Positions 1-7,301 of a stretch of 20,312 nucleotides of DNA are shown in pieces. Position numbers and translations under genes: made by a program. Source of the stretch: Butyrivibrio sp. (GTDB lineage Bacteria > Bacillota > Clostridia > Lachnospirales > Lachnospiraceae); the NCBI GenBank assembly GCA_024688095.1, contig JAILEJ010000091.1:1-20312 (forward strand), given 5' to 3'. The notes beneath the pieces were generated by a model. It did no database searches. It was given only the letters and a program-made list of their open reading frames with translations, and was not told where the DNA came from. The stretch's first letter is position 1. Each line of letters starts with the position of its first letter.

Positions 1-42
1 GTGATTAATTATTTTATGGAATTATGTACATTTTTAACAAAA

Positions 43-152
43 TAATGAAATATGGTGTAAAAAAGTTAGTAATTAGTAAAATAATCTTGCGTGGTTTAGA
101 TTTCTATAATATAATTTAGAAAACAATAAAATAAATGATGAGTATTTCATTA
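43..152. repeat. Inverted 10-bp pair flanking the first promoter
   Basis: TAATGAAATA at 43-52 and its exact reverse complement TATTTCATTA at 143-152 lie exactly 100 bp apart, on either side of the candidate promoter at 87-115. Such an arrangement could be a paired operator for DNA looping. Both arms are AT-rich in AT-rich DNA, so chance is a serious alternative. The rest of positions 1-86 shows no gene I can support. Confidence 0.25.
87..115 (+). promoter_or_regulatory. Candidate sigma-A promoter for the GH43 gene
   Basis: TTGCGT at 87-92 and TATAAT at 110-115 are separated by 17 bp, close to the sigma-A consensus. A second TATAAT overlaps at 105-110 but has no well-placed -35. Transcription would start near 122, giving a leader of about 110 nt before the ATG at 231. 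Confidence 0.55.
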
Positions 153-230
153 ATTTCTATAGTTTAAGTGATTTTTATTGGTTTTGACTGAGGGAAATTT
201 TTGGAATCATTAGTGAGAGAAGAGGAAAAT

Positions 231-1199
231 ATGAAAGCAGATACAGAATTAAAATTTAATGAACCCTGGATAATGCAGAGAGCTGATCCATATGTTATTA
301 AGGCACATGATGGTTACTATTATTTTACTGCATCAGTTCCGGAGTATGACAGACTTATCCTCAGAAGGAGCGAGACACTTGCAGGACTTGCAGATGCCAA
401 AGAAAATGTTATTTGGCTTGCACATAATTCTGGTATTATGAGTCAGCATATCTGGGCTCCAGAACTTCACTATGTAATGGGGAAATGGTACATATATTTC
501 AGCGCCAGCAGAAAGGATGAAATCTGGGCTGAGAGACCATATATTCTTGAATGCCTTGGTCAGAATCCTATCGAAGATGAATGGGTTGAAAAGGGTGGCC
601 CAAAGAGAGCGGAAGATGATGAATTTTCATTTGAAGCTTTTTCACTTGATGCTACTGTTTTTGAAAATAATGGTAAATGGTACTATGTTTGGGCAGAAAA
701 GGTAAGTGTTGGAAGACAGATCTCAAATCTCTATATCGCAGAGATGTCTGATCCATGTACTCTTAAGACTGCACAGGTACTTCTTACAACACCTGATTAC
801 GATTGGGAAAGAGTTGGTTTCTGGGTAGATGAGGGACCTGCTGTTATAAAGAGAAATGGCAAGATTTTCCTTACATTCTCTTCAAGTGAAACAGGTATTG
901 CTTATTGTATGGGTATGCTTGTAGCTGATGAAGATGCAGATCTTCTTGATCCTCGTTCATGGGACAAACAGAGAAATCCGGTTCTTAAGTCTGATGAATC
1001 AAAGGGAATTTATGGTCCTGGACATAATTCATTTACACAGGATGAAAATGGAAATGATATTCTTGTTTATCATGCAAGAACAGAGACAGAGATAGTTGGA
1101 GATCCGTTATACAATCCTAATCGTCATGCAATGCTTATGCCTATTAAGTGGGATGAAAAGGGTTGGCCTGTATTTTCATATGACAATACACTGGATTGA
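231..1199 (+). CDS. GH43 family arabinofuranosidase-like enzyme, cytoplasmic
   Basis: This 322-residue protein is a single five-bladed propeller glycoside hydrolase of family 43, likely releasing L-arabinose from arabino-oligosaccharides in the cytoplasm. The three GH43 acidic residues are visible: base Asp19 in RADPYV, pKa-modulating Asp140 in LDATVF, and general acid Glu201 in VDEGPAV. An HIWAPELHY motif typical of the family follows blade one. It has no signal peptide or extra module. I chose ATG 231, which has AGAGG five bases upstream. A TTG at 201 with GAGGG six bases upstream would add ten residues and cannot be excluded. The sequence style recalls exo-acting alpha-L-arabinofuranosidases, but beta-xylosidase activity also occurs in GH43, so the substrate rests partly on the neighbouring GH51 and endo-arabinanase genes. 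Confidence 0.88.
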   Translation: MKADTELKFNEPWIMQRADPYVIKAHDGYYYFTASVPEYDRLILRRSETLAGLADAKENVIWLAHNSGIMSQHIWAPELHYVMGKWYIYFSASRKDEIWAERPYILECLGQNPIEDEWVEKGGPKRAEDDEFSFEAFSLDATVFENNGKWYYVWAEKVSVGRQISNLYIAEMSDPCTLKTAQVLLTTPDYDWERVGFWVDEGPAVIKRNGKIFLTFSSSETGIAYCMGMLVADEDADLLDPRSWDKQRNPVLKSDESKGIYGPGHNSFTQDENGNDILVYHARTETEIVGDPLYNPNRHAMLMPIKWDEKGWPVFSYDNTLD

Positions 1200-1237
1200 T
1201 ATAAATATAATGAATTTGTAATTTAGAGTTATATAAA

Positions 1238-1291
1238 GAGGGGTTGTGAAAAGGTTATAATAATAACTTTATATTTCGCAGTCCCCTTTTT
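1238..1291 (+). terminator. Long imperfect hairpin with T-tract, terminator or attenuator
   Basis: GGGG at 1240-1243 pairs with CCCC at 1283-1286. The stem continues, with one mismatch, one bulge and G-U pairs, through GTGAAA and TTTCGC, and an inner AAGGTTAT/ATAACTTT arm closes it. Five T residues follow at 1287-1291. This is a plausible intrinsic terminator after the GH43 gene. It ends only 57 bp before the next start, and I see no convincing promoter in between, so partial read-through is likely. Confidence 0.6.
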
Positions 1292-1347
1292 GCATAGAAA
1301 TGGCTTATGTTATGCCTGTTTTTTATAAGGGGTTTGGAGGAAGAGTG

Positions 1348-4300
1348 ATGATAGACAAATTGATTGCGCATTATCCATTTGATGATCCGCAGAATATTGG
1401 AAAAGATGATACAGGAAATGGACATGATGCGATTGTAAAAGGTGAAAAGGCACCTATTATTAAGACTGTTTCTGGTAGAATAGCAGCTAATTTTGCAGGA
1501 GGACCAAGTGGCAGTTCATATCTTGAGCTTCCAAAGGACTTGTTTGTTGAGGCTGGAGATGAGGATGGACTGACTATTTCAGCATGGGTATGTACATCGA
1601 AGGCAACAAGCGTATGGGAGAGAATTTTTGATTTTGGAAATTCCTGCCTTGGACCATATTTATTTTTGACAAGAGATTTGAGAGGCGTGGTATTCAAGGG
1701 CTCAGAGATACCAGCTGCAGGAAGCAAGGGATGCAGCGTTGGAGAATGGGTTCATATAGCTATGACTATTACAGGAACCAAGAATGGAACAATCGGAAAT
1801 GCCGGTCCAAGAATTTATAGAAATGGTGAGCTTGTAGCAGATGGGCTTGTAAGTCAGACATCAAGCGGTACATATAAGCTTCTTAGAGAATGGCTTGCTT
1901 CACTTAAAGAAGAAGGCCAGTATGTACAGAACTTCATTGGACATTCACAGTTTGATGCTGATGATGATTTTTCGGGAGCTATATCTGATTTTTCTATTTA
2001 TGGAGCTGCTCTTACTGAAAATGATATTATTGAGCTTATGTGTCAGTCGCTGACAGATGAGCAGATATTAAAGCTTTCTGAAGATAAGTTTTTAAAGGCA
2101 CCAGCAAAGATTATTACAGGTGATATTGAACTTCAGAAAGAACTTCTGGGTGGAAAAGTTCAGGTTAAATGGACAAGCAGCAGACCTGAAAACCTTTCTG
2201 ATGAGGGCAAGCTTATTGGAGTTACAAAGACTTCAGATCTTGTAATGAAAGCTGAATTATCCTGTGGTAAATATAAGAGCGAGAGACTTTTTTATTCTTC
2301 TCTTATTCCTGAGGATGTATGCCCTTATGAACTGACAGTTCATGGAGATAACACAGTTCTTGATATCAGTAAGACTTTATATGGGTTGTTCTTTGAAGAT
2401 ATAAATCGCTGTGCTGATGGCGGAATATATGCTGAAATGGTTCAAAACAGATCCTTTGAAGAATTTGAGTTTGATACCTATGATGCAAGAAGCGGAGAAA
2501 ACGGAGTTTCTACTGGCAGAAAGCATGATCCGCTAAAATACTGGTTTGGCGATATTGATAAGGTAACTCCTTCAAATAAAAATAATCTTGGAATGGCTCT
2601 TGGATGCAAGGATCCTGATACAAATGCGTATTATGTAGAGATGCCTTTTGGTACATCTTTATATAACAGAGGATTCTGTGATAATAATATGGGATATGCC
2701 ATGAGATTCCATGAAGAGGAAACATACTTTTTTACCATTTATGCGAAGACTGCAGAGAGTGCAGCTATAAAGGTACAGCTTCTTGATGAAAATGGTGATC
2801 CTGTAAGTGATGAATATACAATAAATGTTAAGGGTAATAAATGGAAAAAATATAAAGCTGATAAGCTTGTTGCTAAGAAAACAGCAAAGGGACAGCTAAA
2901 AATTACTGTTTGTGATAATCCTAAAAATGAGTCTGCTTCATCAGATGGAAGTGTTTGTGTTGACATGATTTCTCTTATGCCTGGTAATGTCTGGGGTGCA
3001 AAAAAGGAAAAGATATCTACAACAGCTCATGCTAACTATAAAGGAAATCCTAATTACAGACTTAGAAAAGACCTTGTTGAGACCCTTGCTGATATGAATC
3101 CTACATTCCTTAGATTTCCTGGAGGATGTATCTCTGAAGGCTCATATATATGGGATAACGTATATGACTGGAAGGATAGTGTTGGAGATGTAGCTGTAAG
3201 AAAAGAAAACTTTAATGTCTGGGGCTATACAATGACACTTGGCCTTGGATATATGGAATATTTTCAGCTTGCTGAAGACCTTGGAGCTGAACCACTTCCT
3301 GTTATGGCCTGTGGTGTACTTTGTCAGGCTAGATCTGATTATGCAAATCCTGCAGGTGGTAAGCTTAGAAAGAAATATATATCAAACTTTATCGATCTTA
3401 TAGATTTTGCGCTTAGTACGGATTTTGAAAATAATAAGTGGGCTGAGCTTAGAAAAGAAATGGGACATGAAGAACCGTTCGGACTTCATTATCTGGGAGT
3501 TGGAAATGAAAACTGGGGAACAGAATTTTTTGCCAATTTTGAAATCTTTTATAAGCAAATAATGAGACATATCAAGAAATATTATCCGGATCAGGGCCTT
3601 GTAATTGTTTCAACTGCAGGTGCTCAGGCTGATGACGATGCTTATCAGAATGGATGGAAATTCCTTGCTGGATATAATAAGGGAAAAGAAAAGATTGCTT
3701 TTTCTGATGGAGTAAGCAGCAAAAAAGAAGAGATAACTTTCTATGAAAATAAGAAAGATTATATGGATACTATAGTGGATGAGCACTATTATAGATCAAA
3801 TGAGTATCTTCTTGAAAATGCTGACAGATATAATTATTATTCAAGAGCATATCGTAAGGGTGCGCTTGATGAGGCAAAGACACCTAAGGTATTTGTTGGA
3901 GAATATGCATCAAATGACAAAAATACACTTGCGGGTGCAATTGCAGAAGCTGCCGTTATGACAGGTTTTGAAAATAATAGTGACGTTGTAAGACTTGCAG
4001 CTACAGCTCCACTTTTCAATCATATAGGAACAGATGGAACCTATAGATGGACACCTGATTGCATATGGTTTGATGAAGACACTATCTGGAAAACGCCTAC
4101 TTATTATGTACAGCAGCTTTTTGCAAAATATTTGGGAAATAAGCTTGTTTCTACAGAATTTGCAACATATGATATGGGAACAAAGAAAACTTTGTATCCT
4201 CATGGCGGCGTAGTTATTGAGGTGGAAGGCGAGATTATTCTCAAGAGTCTTAAGGTTGTATCTAACATAACAAAGGAAACACTTTTTGAGCAGGATTTTG

Positions 4301-5100
4301 CCAAGGCTTTAGATAATAGAATTAAATTCTATACACCGGTACAGGGAGAAAAAGTCAGAGCAACATCTGAAGGAATTCAGCTTAGTGGTAACGAATTAAA
4401 AGGACTTTATATTGATGAAAGTTCATGGAAAAACATAAGCGTTTCGGTTGTTTATTCAAAGGCTATAGAAAATGCATCACTTGGAGTAGGAGCAGGTCTT
4501 TGTTTGAAAGATGGTATTTTTGCAAAAGAGACTATGACAGCTCATGTTTATCATGTGGGTGATGCAGCTCATGGAACCGGAATGAAGGTTTACAAAGAAG
4601 GCAAAGAAGCTTATACAATGGGTGATTACTCATCGAGCGTTTATACAGGTAATTTAAGAGCTTGCTTTAATGAAGAAATTCCTGTTGGAACACAGGTTAA
4701 TGTAAACCTGAATTTTGGAGGTAACGATGGCAAGAGCATTCAGGCTTATTATGTAATTGATAAGAAAAAAGAGGGAAATCTTACATATAAGCTTGAAGAA
4801 TACAACAGAGATGTTTATTCATCTGTTACAAGAGATGATGAATATGCATATATTAAACTTGTTAATGCAGATGATTTTGATAAGAAAATCAATGTAAAGT
4901 TTAAAGGTGTAAAAACATCTTCGAAAGCAGAGGTTGTTACACTTACAGCTGGTTCAGAATTTGTACATGTTCCAAATGTAAATGTGGCTGATGAGGAGAA
5001 GGTTACTCCTGTTGTATCAGATGTTGTGGTTAAAAAATCCGGAGTGATACTTGAACTTAAAGCAAATTCATTGAATGTAATAAAAATAAAAATAAAATGA
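1348..5100 (+). CDS. GH51-type alpha-L-arabinofuranosidase with LamG-like module, cytoplasmic
   Basis: This 1250-residue protein should release arabinofuranosyl residues from arabinan or arabinoxylan fragments by a retaining mechanism. Residues about 1-230 form a LamG/concanavalin-like jelly roll (starting LIAHYPFDD), about 235-320 look like a small Ig-like linker, and the GH51 part begins near 325 (LYGLFFEDINRCADGGIYAE). FLRFPGG at 587-593 and the acid/base Glu721 in GNENWG are clear, and the likely nucleophile is Glu852 in FVGEYAS. A further beta-rich module near 970-1130 interrupts the C-terminal beta domain. The start is ATG 1348, with GGAGG seven bases upstream; an in-frame ATG at 1300 lacks a good ribosome site. 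No signal peptide is present, so the enzyme is predicted to be intracellular, odd for such a modular protein. The endo-arabinanase gene follows after 16 bp. Confidence 0.88.
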   Translation: MIDKLIAHYPFDDPQNIGKDDTGNGHDAIVKGEKAPIIKTVSGRIAANFAGGPSGSSYLELPKDLFVEAGDEDGLTISAWVCTSKATSVWERIFDFGNSCLGPYLFLTRDLRGVVFKGSEIPAAGSKGCSVGEWVHIAMTITGTKNGTIGNAGPRIYRNGELVADGLVSQTSSGTYKLLREWLASLKEEGQYVQNFIGHSQFDADDDFSGAISDFSIYGAALTENDIIELMCQSLTDEQILKLSEDKFLKAPAKIITGDIELQKELLGGKVQVKWTSSRPENLSDEGKLIGVTKTSDLVMKAELSCGKYKSERLFYSSLIPEDVCPYELTVHGDNTVLDISKTLYGLFFEDINRCADGGIYAEMVQNRSFEEFEFDTYDARSGENGVSTGRKHDPLKYWFGDIDKVTPSNKNNLGMALGCKDPDTNAYYVEMPFGTSLYNRGFCDNNMGYAMRFHEEETYFFTIYAKTAESAAIKVQLLDENGDPVSDEYTINVKGNKWKKYKADKLVAKKTAKGQLKITVCDNPKNESASSDGSVCVDMISLMPGNVWGAKKEKISTTAHANYKGNPNYRLRKDLVETLADMNPTFLRFPGGCISEGSYIWDNVYDWKDSVGDVAVRKENFNVWGYTMTLGLGYMEYFQLAEDLGAEPLPVMACGVLCQARSDYANPAGGKLRKKYISNFIDLIDFALSTDFENNKWAELRKEMGHEEPFGLHYLGVGNENWGTEFFANFEIFYKQIMRHIKKYYPDQGLVIVSTAGAQADDDAYQNGWKFLAGYNKGKEKIAFSDGVSSKKEEITFYENKKDYMDTIVDEHYYRSNEYLLENADRYNYYSRAYRKGALDEAKTPKVFVGEYASNDKNTLAGAIAEAAVMTGFENNSDVVRLAATAPLFNHIGTDGTYRWTPDCIWFDEDTIWKTPTYYVQQLFAKYLGNKLVSTEFATYDMGTKKTLYPHGGVVIEVEGEIILKSLKVVSNITKETLFEQDFAKALDNRIKFYTPVQGEKVRATSEGIQLSGNELKGLYIDESSWKNISVSVVYSKAIENASLGVGAGLCLKDGIFAKETMTAHVYHVGDAAHGTGMKVYKEGKEAYTMGDYSSSVYTGNLRACFNEEIPVGTQVNVNLNFGGNDGKSIQAYYVIDKKKEGNLTYKLEEYNRDVYSSVTRDDEYAYIKLVNADDFDKKINVKFKGVKTSSKAEVVTLTAGSEFVHVPNVNVADEEKVTPVVSDVVVKKSGVILELKANSLNVIKIKIK

Positions 5101-5116
5101 GTGACTGGAGGGTGTA

Positions 5117-6676
5117 ATGAATAAGAAAGCTATAGGAATTGGATGCGTGGGATTGCTTGTGCTTGCTGGTGTGGGAGCAGGCGTATATAGCAATATGGAC
5201 AAGCTTTTACCAGAAAAGGTAGAAAGCGATTTTACAGTCAGCTATGATGGAATAGCTACTGGTACTGTACCTGCAAAGGTTGCAGTTCATGATCCATCTA
5301 TTGTAAAGGATGGTGATCAGTACTATATATTTGGTACACATATGACTGCTGCTGTTTCTGATAATCTTAAGGAGTGGTCATTCCTTGGAAACGGATATAG
5401 CGATAACAATCCTGTTTATGGAGAACTTATGGCTGATTCAAGAGTTTTTGAGTATACAGGAAAAGGCGATAGTATAGTACCTACTGATGATGGTGGCGTA
5501 CATCTTTGGGCGCCTGATGTTTTCTATAATGAAACAACAGGGCTTTATTACCTTTATTATTGCACATCATCAACCTGGAATGCTTCAACACTTGAATTTG
5601 CAACTGCAGAAAGTATCAACGGACCTTATGAGTTTGGAGGAAACCTTATTTACTCAGGACTTACACCTGATACACTTGAATATACAGATGTATATGATTA
5701 TGTAACAGAGGATTATGCACTTGAAAACTATGTAAAAGGTTCTGAATATAATTTTGATGAATATCCAAATGCGCTTGATCCAACAATAGTCACTGATAAA
5801 GATGGCAAATTGTGGATGGTTTATGGATCATGGTCAGGTGGAATATTCATTCTTGAAATTGATGAAACAACAGGTCAGGTAATTCATCCTGAGGCAGATC
5901 CTGATAATCTTGTTGATGCATATTTTGGTAAAAAACTCCTTGGTGGTGGACATAAGTCAATCGAAGGACCATATATCTTATATGATCCGGATTCAGATTA
6001 TTATTATCTGTATGTTTCATATGGCGGACTTGTTGCTGATGGAGGTTACCAGATCAGAGTATTCCGTTCTAAAGAGATAAATGGTGACTATGTTGACATG
6101 AACGACCAGACTCCATTTATATCATCTGGAAATCATGCATATTTTGGACTTAAGCTTTCAGGCAACTATTACCTCCCAAGCCTTACAAATGCATATAAGG
6201 CTACAGGACATAATTCAGCCTTCATAGATGATGATGGTAAGAAATACATTGCATATCATACGAGATTTGATGGCAAGGGCGAAGTTTTTTCTGACAGAGT
6301 TAAACAGTACTTCCTTAATGAAGAAGGATGGCCATGCATGTTGCCATATCAGACAGATGGTGAGACAATTTCAGAGTCAGGTTATAGTAAAAAAGATGTT
6401 GCTGGTGAATACTACTTCATTAATCAGGGAACAAATATTGATAATGTAATAGCTGAGCCAGAAATGATCGAGCTTACTGATAGAGGAAATGTATATAGTA
6501 AAGATGGTCAGATTGGTACATGGACTACAAAAAATGGTACTTATTATATGACAATTACTATGAATGATCAGACCTACAGTGGTGTATTCTGTAAACAGCT
6601 TGATGAGGCAGGAACAGAAGTTACTGTATTTACAGCTGTTGGTCAGAATGAGTCAGTATGGGGTGTTAAATACTGA
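5117..6676 (+). CDS. GH43 arabinan endo-1,5-alpha-L-arabinosidase, exported
   Basis: The 519-residue product is a GH43 endo-arabinanase expected to cut the alpha-1,5 backbone of arabinan outside the cell. Residues about 5-25 form a hydrophobic export segment after MNKK. Cys10 is not in a lipobox, so the helix is either an uncleaved anchor or a signal peptide. The catalytic set is visible: Asp59 in VHDPSIV, Asp221 in LDPTIV and Glu283 in SIEGPY. GHNSAF further on supplies the histidine that binds the central metal ion in endo-arabinanases. A small beta domain from about residue 430 matches the C-terminal domain of larger endo-arabinanases. The start is set by GGAGGGTG at 5107-5114. It lies 16 bp after the GH51 gene and 19 bp before the small membrane protein gene, so the three are probably one operon. 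Confidence 0.88.
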   Translation: MNKKAIGIGCVGLLVLAGVGAGVYSNMDKLLPEKVESDFTVSYDGIATGTVPAKVAVHDPSIVKDGDQYYIFGTHMTAAVSDNLKEWSFLGNGYSDNNPVYGELMADSRVFEYTGKGDSIVPTDDGGVHLWAPDVFYNETTGLYYLYYCTSSTWNASTLEFATAESINGPYEFGGNLIYSGLTPDTLEYTDVYDYVTEDYALENYVKGSEYNFDEYPNALDPTIVTDKDGKLWMVYGSWSGGIFILEIDETTGQVIHPEADPDNLVDAYFGKKLLGGGHKSIEGPYILYDPDSDYYYLYVSYGGLVADGGYQIRVFRSKEINGDYVDMNDQTPFISSGNHAYFGLKLSGNYYLPSLTNAYKATGHNSAFIDDDGKKYIAYHTRFDGKGEVFSDRVKQYFLNEEGWPCMLPYQTDGETISESGYSKKDVAGEYYFINQGTNIDNVIAEPEMIELTDRGNVYSKDGQIGTWTTKNGTYYMTITMNDQTYSGVFCKQLDEAGTEVTVFTAVGQNESVWGVKY

Positions 6677-6695
6677 TTGATCAGATAGGAGTGAA

Positions 6696-6929
6696 ATGGT
6701 GGATAACAGATTTGAAAAAGCTAAGGATTTATTATTAAGTTTATTGCAGTGGATAGTTGTATCTGCTTGCGGATTTGTATATTGGATAGTATTTTTGCTT
6801 GTACTTTCACTTATACTTCTTAATATATGGCATGTTACTTTTGACTGGATATTACATGCATCTATTGTTCTGGCTATTATTACTTCTGTTATATACGGCA
6901 TTATAGTGATTAGAAGAAGACTAAAATAA
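6696..6929 (+). CDS. Small two-helix membrane protein, function unknown
   Basis: I do not recognise this 77-residue protein. It has a charged N terminus (MVDNRFEKAK), two predicted membrane helices at about residues 17-43 and 50-72, and a basic end (IRRRLK), which suggests both termini lie in the cytoplasm. AGGAG at 6687-6691 sits just upstream of the ATG. It starts 19 bp after the endo-arabinanase stop and is followed within 20 bp by a strong terminator, so it is the last gene of the arabinan operon. It could help membrane insertion or retention of the enzyme, but nothing in the sequence shows this. Coding status is supported by the ribosome site, position and membrane-protein composition. 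Confidence 0.72.
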   Translation: MVDNRFEKAKDLLLSLLQWIVVSACGFVYWIVFLLVLSLILLNIWHVTFDWILHASIVLAIITSVIYGIIVIRRRLK

Positions 6930-6946
6930 AGTTGAATTTTTAAATG

Positions 6947-6986
6947 ACAACGTCATTTTCGACAGAGAAAATGACGTTGTTTTTTT
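6947..6986 (+). terminator. Strong intrinsic terminator of the arabinan operon
   Basis: A perfect 14-bp stem (6947-6960 with 6967-6980) closes a six-base loop and runs straight into a run of seven T residues at 6980-6986. It separates the arabinan block from the transporter block. Confidence 0.92.
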
Positions 6987-7010
6987 GTGCAAATTGACGA
7001 TTTTGCACAA
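6985..7010. repeat. 9-bp inverted repeat directly after the terminator
   Basis: TTGTGCAAA at 6985-6993 and TTTGCACAA at 7002-7010 form a perfect 9-bp inverted repeat around an eight-base centre. It overlaps the T-tract of the preceding terminator. No T-tract follows it, so it may be an operator or a 3'-end stabiliser rather than a second terminator. Confidence 0.5.
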
Positions 7011-7189
7011 AACGCCAAAAACCCGATGAATAAAGGGCTTCAAAATGAGCGCAAACGAATTGGTGTAAAAAAGTGATTGCTTTTAGGCATAAGTTATATT
7101 AGATAAACCTAAAATTCAGGTTTTGTTGTGAACTATTTTAAGAAAAACTAAATAAAATATGTTAAAATTGATGCATAATAGTTAGAATA
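7011..7189 (+). promoter_or_regulatory. Leader region upstream of the transporter operon
   Basis: No gene is visible here. AAACCT at 7105-7110 and AGGTTT at 7118-7123 form a short inverted repeat. A 14-bp sequence at 7061-7074 (TGGTGTAAAAAAGT) is identical to 53-66 upstream of the first GH43 gene. I found no recognisable riboswitch and no good match to a catabolite-response element. Confidence 0.3.
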
Positions 7190-7233
7190 TCAATGTACAT
7201 GACATTGACTTTTGACTATTATAATAGTAATAT
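7190..7233 (+). promoter_or_regulatory. Candidate promoter with overlapping operators for the transporter operon
   Basis: TTGACT at 7205-7210 and TAATAT at 7228-7233 are 17 bp apart, a plausible sigma-A promoter with a weak -10. An inverted repeat TCAATGT-5-ACATTGA (7190-7208) covers the -35, and a perfect 14-bp palindrome ACTATTATAATAGT (7215-7228) fills the spacer. Either could be a repressor site. The start would be near 7240, about 60 nt before the ATG at 7302. Confidence 0.45.
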
Positions 7234-7301
7234 AAAAAAAGCTAAAGTATTTTAAAAAATTATAAATTATATGAAGCAAACATTTTGGAATGGAGATTGA
7301 T

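Noticed and set aside
1..45. Open frame from the first base to a stop at 43-45, possibly the tail of an upstream gene
   Set aside because: Only 14 codons are visible, AT-rich and without recognisable protein sequence, so nothing supports coding.
7040..7060. GCAAACG-containing segment as a catabolite-response element
   Set aside because: It does not fit the spacing and symmetry of the CcpA site consensus on either strand.
24..7200. ATGTACAT palindrome shared by two leader regions (24-31 and 7193-7200) as a common operator
   Set aside because: The same 8-mer also occurs inside coding sequence, for example near 1590 and 18685, so it is not specific to regulatory regions.
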